From assembly GCF_000143415.4 (NCBI RefSeq), contig NW_003314401.1, forward strand, positions 124,001 to 188,000: DNA of 64,000 nt, read 5' to 3'. The DNA is from Selaginella moellendorffii. Lineage: Eukaryota; Streptophyta; Lycopodiopsida; Selaginellales; Selaginellaceae. Below, one piece after another: positions 54,283 through 63,212 of the stretch. Made by a program: the position numbers and the translations under genes. The first letter of the stretch is position 1, and each line of letters opens with the position of its first letter. The notes under the pieces were generated by a model. The model was not told the origin of the DNA. It was given only the letters and a program-made list of their open reading frames with translations, and did no database searches.

Positions 54283-55844
54283 GAGCTGTCTGTTTGGACT
54301 CCCCGAATAAAAATCACTTTTCTTCTTTATCAAGCTCCTCACCACCTTTCATCAAAGCCACCACCAATTCCCGCAACTTCCGCGTCCCATGTCTCCTTTC
54401 TTTCACCGGACAATCAGGACTCAAGGCTCTGGCGTTACTGGACTCGGGTGCAACTTCCTGCTTCATGGACACGGACTTTGCTGCCCGACATCACGTTCCT
54501 CTTTCTCCTACCATACGGGATTTGAGGGTTGAAGGCATCGGCGGGCATTTTGTGTCTTCATCTTCTGGACTTAGGGAAACATTGCCCGTTCGAGTACACA
54601 TCGGGTCCACTGTCACCGATATCGCCTTCAACATCATCAATAGCAAGTCCTCCTCTGTGGTGCTCGGTCTTCCGTGGTTCCAACTACATCAGCCTCAGAT
54701 CTGTTGGAAGGAATTACAGCTCATCTCTCCCACGGCTTCCCCTGCTGTTCATCGAGTCCGAATCAGGAAAAGTTCCCTAAACTCAAATCGGGGTTCTGTT
54801 CCTGACTCTATAAAGTTTTCACCCTCTTATTTTTCCTCTCTTCCATCTTACATTGAACCGTATCCTCGTCTCATCATTCCATTTAGTTGTACACCTCCTC
54901 CTATCTCCACAATCACTATGAAAGAACTCCTTCATGAAGAACCTCTTTTTCTTTTTGCTTTGCATGTTTCTCCTGTCAGTCTTCCTGAGAAGTATCATGA
55001 TTTTGGGGATGTGTTTGACAAGAAAAAAGCTAGTGTACTGCCTGTTCATCGGCCTTATGATTGTCCCATTGATTTACAGGAAGGAGCGTCACCTCCGTGG
55101 GGGCCTATCTACGGGTTATCCCCATCCGAGCTTAAGGCCCTCAAAGAGTACGTGGATGAGAACCTTGCCTCGGGCTACATTCAGCATTCGCAGTCCCCGG
55201 TTGGAGCGCCTGTCTTCTTTGTCAAGAAGAAGGATGGGAGCTTGCGGCTAGTCATCGACTACCGAGGTTTGAACAAGGTGACTGTTCGGAACCGTTATCT
55301 GCTGCCCCTGATCTCGGACCTGTTGGAACGCCTCGGCGGTGCCCGCTTCTTCACCAAGATCGACCTCCGTGGAGCATACAACCTGATCCGGATTTGGCCT
55401 GGTGATGAATGGAAGACTGCGTTCCGAACCCGCTATGGCCACTTCGAGTACACTGTCATGCCATTTGGCTTGACAAATGCTCCAGCAGTTTTCCAACACA
55501 TGGCGAACGATGTCTTTCGGGAGTTTCTTGATCAGATGGTGATCGTCTACCTCGATGACATCCTCATCTACTCAAAAACTCAGGAGGAGCATGACGAACA
55601 TGTACGCAAGGTGCTAGCGAAGCTGCGAGAACACGGCCTATACGTGAAGCTTGAGAAATGTTCCTTTGATCAGCAGTCTGTGGAGTTCCTTGGGTACATT
55701 GTCACTCCTGAGGGTATCACGATGGATCCTGCCAAAGTCAAGACTATTCTCGAATGGGAGCCTCCACAATCAATGTCGGACGTTCAGGTTTTCCTTGGCT
55801 TCGCCAACTTCTACCGCAAATTCATTGATCACTACTCTGACATT
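54189..55844 (+). CDS. pol part 1: protease and reverse transcriptase
   Basis: Open frame offset -1 from gag, usable from the frameshift site at 54261. Retropepsin site LALLDSGATSCF (about 54430-54465), then RT with FFVKKKDGSLRLVIDYRGLN, FTKIDLRGAYNLIRI, VMPFGLTNAPAVFQ, the catalytic IVYLDDILIYS (about 55540-55572) and VQVFLGFANFYRKF. It has no stop before the insertion point of the second element at 55844, and the frame resumes at 60171 if one copy of the ACATT duplication is ignored. Confidence 0.93.
54255..54299 (+). promoter_or_regulatory. -1 programmed ribosomal frameshift signal
   Basis: The heptamer G-GGA-AAC (54255-54261) lies in the correct gag phase (codons GGA 54256, AAC 54259). 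A 6-nt spacer follows, then a perfect 11-bp stem: 54268-54278 (GTCCAAACAGA) pairs with 54289-54299 (TCTGTTTGGAC), closing a 10-nt loop that contains the gag stop. A -1 slip leads into the pol frame, which is open here and stays open to the nested insertion. GGGAAAC is an established slippery site, used for example by the Sushi-derived mammalian gene PEG10. Confidence 0.88.
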
Positions 55845-56038
55845 TGTAAGCTCCTGAATTTGGACTTCCCGGGAGGTCACCCAGCTCAGTACTATTCAAA
55901 CCCAAGGACGCTTAACTCCAACTATCCCAAGACCCTTAACCGATTGGAAAAGGGGGTGCACTCTTGTTCATGGGCCCTTTCCCTCTATATTTGAACCCCA
56001 TGGATCGTCTCTCGAGTCGTTCCCTTTGGTTGCTTACA
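55845..56038 (-). repeat. LTR-A, left copy
   Basis: TGTAAGCTCCTGAATTTGG ... TTGCTTACA on plus, 194 bp. It differs from 59972-60165 at about three sites, all transitions. Confidence 0.93.
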
Positions 56039-56242
56039 ATCCACCACGCTTCCCTGCAAGTTCACGCCCTCGTGAACGGAAGCTGAGAGCCACAGCTCTC
56101 CCGAGAGCCTCGCTCTCTTGACACCTTACCTCTCGGGTCGAGCCCAGTGGGAGCAAACTGGACCAGCCAGATGTCAATCAACATGTGGTGCGATTCCCCT
56201 AGCCAACCAACAGAGTCGGACCCGAGACCCCTCTGATACCAA
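56039..56242 (-). other. TRIM-like internal segment with second primer site
   Basis: On minus, starting at 56242, TTTGGTATCAGAG is a near-perfect initiator tRNA-Met primer site, followed by about 190 bp and then a purine-rich end (GGGAAGCGTGGTGGA) touching LTR-A. LTR-A plus this segment recurs in decayed form at 63620-63900, supporting a TRIM family with a 200-bp interior. Confidence 0.7.
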
Positions 56243-57042
56243 ATGTAAGCTCCTTGAATTTGGACTTAGTCTCTGGCTCGATCTCGGACCCGATTTTGGA
56301 TCCGACTTCGGATTCGGTTTTGGACTCGATCTCGGACTCGATCTCGGACCCGATCTCGGACCCGACCTCGGACTCGACCTCGGACTCGGTCTCGGACCCG
56401 ATCTCGGACCCGACCTCGGACTCGACCTCGGACTCGGTCTCGGACCCGATTTCGGATCTCGGACTCCGTCTCGAACTCGGTCTCGAACTCGGACTCGAAC
56501 TCGGTCCCCGAGTCAGTCTTGGACTCGATTCCGAACTCGATCTCGAACTCGGTCCTAGAGTCGGTCTTGGACTCGATCTTCGACTTGGTCCCATCCAATG
56601 AACTCTTTGTCATTTTGGTCATGCTTTCGGGGTTCCTTTAGCCTACGACACCTCGGCGAGTTGGTTCCTTAAAACTCCACCACCCATAGAAGAAGTTCGA
56701 TGCCCACATCGAATGTCTCGTTTTATCCTACGACTTGTTGACCATGTCTCCGGGGGCATCCCCCCACTTAGCGGTGTGCCTAAGTTAGCCTCCCCGGCCA
56801 AGAGCCCATGACAACGGAATATAGGTGTCCCTATACTCCTCACCTCACCACGCCCTAGTATAGGGTCGGGACTTGAACCCAGCCTTGCTTTACTAGGGGG
56901 TTGGGACTCGAACCCAACCTCCGTAGAATACGTCTACGGATTCGACATCCCCGCAGGGAGTTGGGCGTAGCTCCCTACGCCTGGTCGACCTAGCTAACCC
57001 ATGCTAATTAGCTTACCTTCGGCGCGCCTTCGGGTCCCAACA
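56243..57042 (-). repeat. LTR-B: 800-bp LTR-like segment after pol
   Basis: On minus it begins TGTTGGGACCCGAAGG just beyond the pol stop and ends GGAGCTTACA next to a primer site, so it has TG...CA ends and the position of an LTR. Its last 23 bp are nearly the same as the end of LTR-A. No second copy is in the window, so this assignment is inferred. Confidence 0.55.
56270..56600. repeat. Short tandem repeat array, CTCGGA-based
   Basis: About 330 bp of degenerate 6- and 12-bp units such as GATCTCGGACCC and GACCTCGGACTC. All frames are open, which produces spurious Asp/Ser/Arg-rich ORFs on both strands. It lies inside LTR-B. Confidence 0.9.
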
Positions 57043-57075
57043 TATGCCATTTGCTCAACTTTGCAAATTGATATT

Positions 57076-59867
57076 TTAATTGAACTTTGCATAAGTACAT
57101 AGAGTTCTGCCTTGCAGAAATTCCTCCACTAGATCTCGCGCGTTCGCTAGGTTCTCCTCCAGTTCCCATGTTGCTTTGTAGTGTGGAAATCCTTTCCACT
57201 TCACATGGAACTCTCTCACCTCGCGTCCTTGTCGCTTGCTCTTGCGCGCATTGAGGATGGCCTCGACTTCGTATTCCTCTTCCCCTTGGATAACCTCAGG
57301 TAAAGGTCTTACTTGGTCCTTGCGAAGCGGATCCTCAAAGTACGGCTTGAGTAAGTTCACGTGGAACACTGGGTGCATCTTCCTCATCTCTCAAGGAAGT
57401 CGGAGTCGGTAAGCCACTTTACCGATTCGTGCCTCAATCTCGTAAGGCCCCGCGAACCTGCTTAAGGAACTCAAGATCAATTCATTTACAGGAATACATG
57501 CATTTTTACCTTTGGGTCAACTTTCGGCTGATCCCACTTGGTAGCCTGAGGTTCTTGGTGTTCAGCCACACCTTCTCCCCAGCTTGGAACTCTACATCCC
57601 GGCGCTTTAGGTTCGCATACTTGGTTTGCCTTTGTTGAGCCCGTTCCAAAGAATCCCTCACTAGATTCCAAATGTTGAGTCTTTCCGCCGTGAATGCCTC
57701 CACTGCGGGTAGCTCTCCATGATACTCGGCCACGCCGAGTTCCACAGGACCTTCAATAGCTCGCCCATTGATGACTTCCCATGGACTCACCCCGATACTC
57801 GAATGTGGTGAGTTGTTATAACACATTTCCACAAGTCCCAAATGACTTACCCAATCGGTCTGGTCTCCCGAGACATAGCATCACAAATAATCCTCCAGCT
57901 GCCTATTCACCCTTTCCGTTTGTCCGTCTGTCAAGAAGTGTTAGGACCACCAAACTTGACTTAATACCCCATATCTGTTTGTGGGTGATAGGCTGTGCTG
58001 AATTTCAACTTGGTGCGATACTGTTCCAAGAGGGTCCTCCAGAACCTACTAGTGAAGATCTTATCTCGATATGAGATAATCTTTTCTGGCCTTCCCCGCA
58101 CTCGAACCACTTGTTCGAAGAACAGCTTTGCCACACCTTCCGCATCCACTTCCGTTGTCGTGGGTATGAAATGTGCCATCTTCGAAAATTGATCCACCAC
58201 CACGAATATCGCATCGAACCCCTCGCTTGGGGGTAGTCCCGTGATGAAGTCCATCGTAAGACATTTCCACGGACGATCTGGAATTGGGATGCTTTGCAAC
58301 AAGCCCCCACTAGCCTTAGTCACGGCTTTGACCTGCTAATATGTTGGACATGTCTTTACATAGTCTTGGACGTCCTTAGCCATATCTGGCCAATGGTACT
58401 TCCTCTTGAGTAAGCCCATCGTCTTGGGCACTCCGCCGTGTCCCGCAAGAGGTCCATCATGACACTCTTCTAAGGCTACCTTCCTTAGTCCCCCTTCTGG
58501 AACATATACCCTCATTTGCTTGTAATAAATGAGTCCGTTGCGTTCTGCATAGCCCGTTTTCTCTTCCGTTGGCAGCTCACCTCTCTGGTGAGCTTCCCGC
58601 GCCTCCAGATTCCTCAACAACACTTCTTGTGCTAGACCATCGTTCTCATATGCTGTCCGCACATCGTCCTAGAAGGTTGCTGTTGTGCTGGATATCGCCA
58701 ACCTCAAGCTCGCTTTTCGACTTAGCGCATCTGCCATGATGTTGCTCTTCCCAGGCTTGTACAGAATCTCGCAATCAAACTCGGCCAAGGCATTGGCCCA
58801 CCGACCTTATTTCCCTCTCAGGTCGGGTTGTGACAAGAAGTGTTTCGTTGCCACATTGTCCGTGTAAACCTTGAAGTGTCTCCCAAGGTAGTGTCGCCAC
58901 TCCTTGAGCGCCTTGACCACCGCAAACAATTCCTTCTCGTGGGCAGGCCACTTCCGTTGAGCCTTTTCCAGCTTCTTCGAGAAGAACGCTACTGGATGGT
59001 TGTCTTGCTTCAAAACTGCGCCCAACGCAAAGTCCGAAGCATCCGTGTCTACCTCGAAGTCCTTACCAAAGTCTGGTAATGCCAACACGGGAGCCTTCCT
59101 CAATTTCCCTTTGAGGTGGACGAATGCCTCCTTGCATTCCGCTGTCCATACCATCTTCCCTTTTCCTGTTTGGTCCGTTAAGGGCAAGGCTACTCTCGAA
59201 TAGTGTCTGATAAACTTTCGATAGTAGTTGCATAGCCCCAAGAACGCCCTCAACTCATGTACATTCGAAGGTCGCTCCCATTCCTGGATCGCTTGGACCT
59301 TCTCCGGGTCCACCTTGAGCCCGTCCTGGCCCACCACATGCCCGAGAAACTTTACCTCTTGTTGAGCAAAGTCACATTTGCTCTCTTTAGCATACAGTTT
59401 GTGTTCCCTTAGTTTCTCAAACACCTTCGCCAAGTGTTTGGCATGTTCCTCTAGCGTCTCGCTATAGATCAGGATATCGTCGATATAGACGACCACGAAG
59501 TGATCCAGATAGGGTACAAAGATGTGGTTTATCAACGCCGAAAACGTTGCCGGTGCATTGCACAGCCCAAAGGGCATCACCAGAAACTCAAAGCTCCCAT
59601 ACCTCGTTCGACAGGTTGTCTTCTCGACATCTTCCTCAGCTACCCTGATCTGGTAGTATCCTGACCTTAGGTCAATCCTCGAGAAGTATTTTGCCTTTCC
59701 CAACCTATCAAACAGGTCCTCGATCCTTGGCAAAGGGTACTTGTTCTTCTTGGTATACTTGTTGAGCAACCGGTAGTCTATGCACATGCGCATAGATCCA
59801 TCTTTCTTTTTCACTTGCTCAACCTAACATACCCTTTGTCCACCAACTCCTCTAGTTGGCTCTTGAG
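57076..59867 (-). pseudogene. Chromovirus pol: RT, RNase H, integrase, chromodomain
   Basis: Minus-strand remnant starting inside the RT ([14 protein letters not shown], then a stop and a short deletion). RT core is intact ([45 protein letters not shown]), with RNase H ([21 protein letters not shown]). The integrase zinc region (CHDGPLAGHGG with CPTY) and core (TMDFITGLPPSEGF) follow, but the second catalytic Asp is Tyr (IISYRDKIF), and several stops and frameshifts occur. The terminal chromodomain reads YEVEAILNARKSK with FHVKWKGFPHYKATWE. Gag and protease are absent. Confidence 0.88.
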
Positions 59868-59899
59868 TTTAGGGTTTAGGGTTTAGGGTTTAGGGTTTA
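59868..59899 (+). repeat. Telomeric repeat tract (TTTAGGG)4
   Basis: Four exact plant-type telomere units followed by TTTA, lying between the truncated pol and the tRNA-like stretch. This is not a chromosome end; it is interstitial and inside a TSD-flanked element. Confidence 0.95.
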
Positions 59900-59902
59900 A
59901 CC

Positions 59903-59968
59903 GCGCAGCGGAAGCGTGGTGGGCCCATAACCCACAGGTCCCAGGATCAAAACCTGGCTCCAATACCA
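59903..59968 (+). other. Initiator tRNA-Met-like sequence fused to primer site
   Basis: 66 nt matching initiator tRNA-Met from about position 10 to the 3' CCA: D-arm GCGCAGCGGAAGCGTGG, anticodon region GGGCCCATAACCCA with CAT anticodon, variable loop and T-arm CCCAGGATCAAAACCTGG, then ACCA. The first nine nt of the tRNA are missing and replaced by telomeric repeat. Three substitutions lie in the T-arm and acceptor region. It adjoins LTR-A in the position and strand expected of a primer site, which normally keeps only 12-18 nt of tRNA. Not a functional tRNA gene, since the 5' acceptor strand is gone. Confidence 0.88.
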
Positions 59969-59971
59969 AAT

Positions 59972-60165
59972 TGTAAACTCCTGAATTTGGACTTCCCAGG
60001 AGGTCACCCAGCCCAGTACTATTCAAACCCAAGGACGCTTAACTCCAACTATCCCAAGACCCTTAACCGATTGGAAAAGGGGGTGCACTCTTGTTCATGG
60101 GCCCTTTCCCTCTATATTTGAACCCCATGGATCGTCTCTCGAGTCGTTCCCTTTGGTTGCTTACA
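59972..60165 (-). repeat. LTR-A, right copy
   Basis: 194 bp, TGTAAACTCCTGAATTTGG ... TTGCTTACA on plus. For the minus-strand element this is the 5' LTR. Confidence 0.93.
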
Positions 60166-60170
60166 ACATT

Positions 60171-62339
60171 GTCCTTCCTCTCACACATCTCACTCGCAAG
60201 GATGTTCCCTTCTCTTGGTCTGCTGCTGCCCAGCAGGCCTTCGACACACTCAAGGCGGCCTTCAGTTCTGCTCCTGTCTTGATCCATGCTAATTCCTCAC
60301 AACCTTTCTTCATCGAGGCTGACGCCTCCCACTTTGCCATTGGTGTTGTGCTGTCTCAACTCGGAGCGGATCACGAACTTCATCCGGTTGCTTTCCATTC
60401 TCGGAAATTCCAGCCTACGGAGATCAATTACGAAATCCACGACAAGGAGCTCCTTGCCATCGTGGATTCCTTTGGAGAGTGGTGCCGTTTCTTGGAGGGG
60501 GCGAGCCATCAAACAACAGTCTGGACGGATCACAAAAATCTCGAGTACTTTGCCACTTCCCGAGTTTTAAGCCGTCGTCAAGCAAGGTGGGCACAATTCC
60601 TGAGTCGGTTTGACTTTGTTATCAAGTACAGACCTGGAAAGTTTCAAGGCCTTCCTGATGCTCTTTCAAGGCGCTCCTATCTCAGTCTCAGGCCTGGTAA
60701 TCCTGCCTTCGATCAACGGGATCAAGTTATCCTCGGTCCTGATCGGCTTCAAGTTATGGCAATTTCCCTGGCCCCTCAGGACTCCTCCTTGATGGATGCA
60801 ATCAGAAACGATCTTCAATCCGATGATCTCGCTAGCGACATCTTCCCCCATCTTCAGGCTGGACACCCAGTGACTCCCGACTGCCGGCGATTTGACGAGT
60901 TCGAGTTCTTAGATGGCTTATTGTACCGTGGGGAGCAGCTTTACGTTCCTGAAGGTGATGCTCGAAGGTTGGTCCTGATGGCGTGCCACGATAGCCCGAC
61001 TGCTGGTCACTTCGGCATTGCGAAAACCTATGAGCTAGTTGCACGGGACTTTTGGTGGCCTCACATGGATGACTACATCAAAGCTTTTGTTACCTCCTGT
61101 GACACTTGTGCCCGGAATAAGGTACCTCGCCACCTTCCTTCAGGTTTGCTTCGTTCCCTTCTGGTCCCTTCAGGTCCTTGGGAATCCATCTCCATGGATT
61201 TCTTGAGTGATCTTCCAAGTTCTGGAGGCTTCAACAGCATTTTAGTCGTGGTGGATCGCTTCACAAAGATGGCGCACTTCTTGCCATGTACCAAGGAATT
61301 TTCGGGCGAGGACATGGCAAAACTGGTATTCAGGGAAATTTTCCGACTTCATGGGATTCCTACAGATGTGGTTTCGGATCGGGGGCCTCAGTTCATCTCT
61401 CATTTCTGGCAACGGTTTTTGCAGTTGCTTGGAGTGAAGGCCAACCTCTCTTCGGCATATCATCCTCAAACTGATGGGCAGTCCGAGCGAACGATTGAGA
61501 CGTTGGAACAATTTTTGAGGTGCTTCATCAACTATCATCAGGATAACTGGTTCAATATCCTTCCCCTTGCTGAGTTCTCCTATAACAACTCTGTTCACTC
61601 CTCTCTTCGAGTTTCCCCCTTCTTTGCAAACTCTGGCCGAAATCCCCGATTCAATCTCTCACTTCCTTCTCCATCTGAATCCTCTTGTTCAAATCCCCAC
61701 TCTGAGGCATTTATCTCCAACCTCCAGGAAATCCACAACTCCATCTCCTTCCACCTCCATCGTGCTCAGGAATCTCATAAAACATTTGCCAATGTCCATC
61801 GTCAGGATTGTCCCCCTTACAATATCGGGGATAAAGTCTGGCTCCTCAGGCGAAATATCTCCACCACCAGGCCCTGTCCAAAACTCGATTTCAAATGCCT
61901 TGGTCCTTTCCCTATCACTGCCATCATTAATCCTGTGACTTATTGCCTTGCACTTCCCTCCTCATATCAAATTCACCCCGTTTTTCACTCCTCTCTCCTT
62001 GAGCCTTATATTCCCAGTCCTATTCCAAATCGGGTCATTCCTCCGCCTCCACCAGTGCAGCTCGAGGATGGGTCTAAGTACGAGGTTCAGGACATCCTTG
62101 ATTCCAAGATTTCACGGTCTAAACTCTACTATCTAGTGGACTGGAAGGGTTACGGACCTGAGGAACGCACTTGGGAACCTGTGGACAACCTGATTCATTC
62201 TCCTGACCTTGTTCAGGACTTCCACCGCCGCTATCCTTCTTGTCTCAGTCCTCATTCTTTTTCTCCATCTCCCATCCCTCGCCGCTCATCTCATCCTCCT
62301 CTTCGTTCTCGTTCACATCCTCGTTCCACTCGTTCTTGA
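60171..62339 (+). CDS. pol part 2: RNase H, integrase, chromodomain
   Basis: Continues the pol frame after the nested element. RNase H: FIEADASHFAIGVVLSQ, EINYEIHDKELLAIV and VWTDHKNLEYF. Integrase: zinc region CHDSPTAGHFGIAKTYEL with CDTC, core SMDFLSDLPSSGG, VSDRGPQFISHFW and TDGQSERTIETLEQF (D-D-E complete), then a GPF-type motif LGPFPITAIINP. C-terminal chromodomain YEVQDILDSKIS with YLVDWKGYGPEERTWEP. The frame is fully open to its stop, 12 bp before the 3' LTR. Confidence 0.93.
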   Translation, partial: VLPLTHLTRKDVPFSWSAAAQQAFDTLKAAFSSAPVLIHANSSQPFFIEADASHFAIGVVLSQLGADHELHPVAFHSRKFQPTEINYEIHDKELLAIVDSFGEWCRFLEGASHQTTVWTDHKNLEYFATSRVLSRRQARWAQFLSRFDFVIKYRPGKFQGLPDALSRRSYLSLRPGNPAFDQRDQVILGPDRLQVMAISLAPQDSSLMDAIRNDLQSDDLASDIFPHLQAGHPVTPDCRRFDEFEFLDGLLYRGEQLYVPEGDARRLVLMACHDSPTAGHFGIAKTYELVARDFWWPHMDDYIKAFVTSCDTCARNKVPRHLPSGLLRSLLVPSGPWESISMDFLSDLPSSGGFNSILVVVDRFTKMAHFLPCTKEFSGEDMAKLVFREIFRLHGIPTDVVSDRGPQFISHFWQRFLQLLGVKANLSSAYHPQTDGQSERTIETLEQFLRCFINYHQDNWFNILPLAEFSYNNSVHSSLRVSPFFANSGRNPRFNLSLPSPSESSCSNPHSEAFISNLQEIHNSISFHLHRAQESHKTFANVHRQDCPPYNIGDKVWLLRRNISTTRPCPKLDFKCLGPFPITAIINPVTYCLALPSSYQIHPVFHSSLLEPYIPSPIPNRVIPPPPPVQLEDGSKYEVQDILDSKISRSKLYYLVDWKGYGPEERTWEPVDNLIHSPDLVQDFHRRYPSCLSPHSFSPSPIPRRSSHPPLRSRSHPRSTRS

Positions 62340-62350
62340 GGAGGGGGTGC

Positions 62351-62738
62351 TGTCAGGAATCCCCCAATTCTTGCCACATTCCTGACTCTCGCCGGATTCC
62401 TGACCTGCAGACCACATTCCTGACTCTCGAGACACTTCCCTATTCCTGAGTCTCGAGACACTTCCCTATTCCTGACTCTCGAGACACTTCCCGATTCCTG
62501 AGTCTCAGGCCACATTCCTGATGATGATGTGGCGCCTCCTCGACCTTAGCTATATTTAGGCCGTCCTCGATCCAAGAGTGGTGGAGTTTCATCAACCTAT
62601 AGTATATATAGGTTAGCCTTGTTCCATTTCTCCACAATCTGAATCAACGCTAGTCTAAGACCTTTTCTTTGTTTCCACTAGCTTTTTCTCTTTGTCTTTT
62701 TGCATTTTCCAGTCTTGATCTTGTCAGGGGTCTTGACA
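62351..62738 (+). repeat. 3' LTR of the chromovirus
   Basis: 388 bp. It is 54 bp longer than the 5' LTR because of two extra 26-bp units (CTCGAGACACTTCCCTATTC...) near 62430-62490 and a 2-bp indel; otherwise it differs by about five substitutions. Confidence 0.95.
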
Positions 62739-62925
62739 CTACCCACCCACATGGCAATCACATTCTTGAGAACATATATTGCAAATCACACACTTATCGT
62801 TTTAGACATGATTTCAAAGATCCTTTAACCTACAACACTTTTGGGAGTTTATTCCTTACAGCTAATTCATATAAAATGTTGAAGCACATTAATAAGATGA
62901 CTTATCCAATGCAACTACCAATTTA

Positions 62926-63212
62926 ATGCTTTATTTTGTTAAAGTGGAACTTATTCAGTAAAGTGGGACATTAATTAGCATGTGTCCACATGCCATTTCC
63001 TAGTACTTAATTAATATTTATTAATATTTCTATCAGTTTTTTAATTTATTTTTTATATTTCACAATATTATAACACAAAATCATATGAAAAGTTTTTAAT
63101 TTATAAATTATAAAGCTAAAACTTCAATTTTTTATTGTTGTTATAAAAATGGCATGTGGCCACACACCATAAGTGGGATAATGAAAAGTTCCACTTTAAC
63201 AAAATAAAGCAT
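62926..63212. mobile_element. MITE with long terminal inverted repeats
   Basis: 287 bp. The ends ATGCTTTATTTTGTTAAAGT... and its reverse complement match over at least 27 bp; weaker symmetry extends to about 70 bp through GGCATGTGG-CACA. Flanked by TTTA on both sides (62922-62925 and 63213-63216), a likely target duplication. The AT-rich interior has no coding capacity. Superfamily not assigned. Confidence 0.82.

Larger units (their letters stand above)
55845..60165 (-). mobile_element. Nested composite LTR element with TRIM-like ends
   Basis: Bounded by 194-bp direct repeats that differ at about three positions and by target duplication ACATT (55840-55844 and 60166-60170), so it inserted recently. 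Read on minus the order is: LTR-A; initiator tRNA-Met-like stretch including the primer site; four telomeric repeats; a degenerate chromovirus pol with chromodomain but no gag or protease; an LTR-like 800-bp segment (LTR-B); a second primer site with about 200 bp of leader; LTR-A. This is not a normal element: it looks like a chimaera of a TRIM and an unrelated autonomous chromovirus. Confidence 0.88.
52878..62738 (+). mobile_element. Young chromovirus-type Ty3/gypsy retrotransposon
   Basis: Direct LTRs (52878-53211 and 62351-62738) with target duplication CTACC (52873-52877 and 62739-62743). Inside, on plus: gag with a CCHC knuckle, then pol with protease, RT, RNase H, integrase and a C-terminal chromodomain. 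A polypurine tract (GAGGAGGGGGTGC) abuts the right LTR. The LTRs differ by only a handful of substitutions plus a short tandem expansion, so insertion is recent. Pol is split by a second element (55845-60165). Gag carries two in-frame stops, so this copy is inactive by itself. Confidence 0.95.

Noticed and set aside
56118-56622. Asp/Ser/Arg-rich ORFs on both strands
   Set aside because: They are translations of a low-complexity CTCGGA array, open in every frame.
56840-56930. Two B-box-like GGTTCGAGTCC motifs suggesting a SINE
   Set aside because: No A-box, tail or target duplication was found, and the segment fits better as part of LTR-B.
59868-59899. Chromosome end or telomere fusion point
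   Set aside because: Only four repeats, inside an element with LTRs and a target duplication; unique sequence continues on both sides.
59903-59968. Functional tRNA-Met gene
   Set aside because: The 5' acceptor strand (about nine nt) is replaced by telomeric repeat and three substitutions break pairing. Its position next to an LTR explains it as a primer-site extension.
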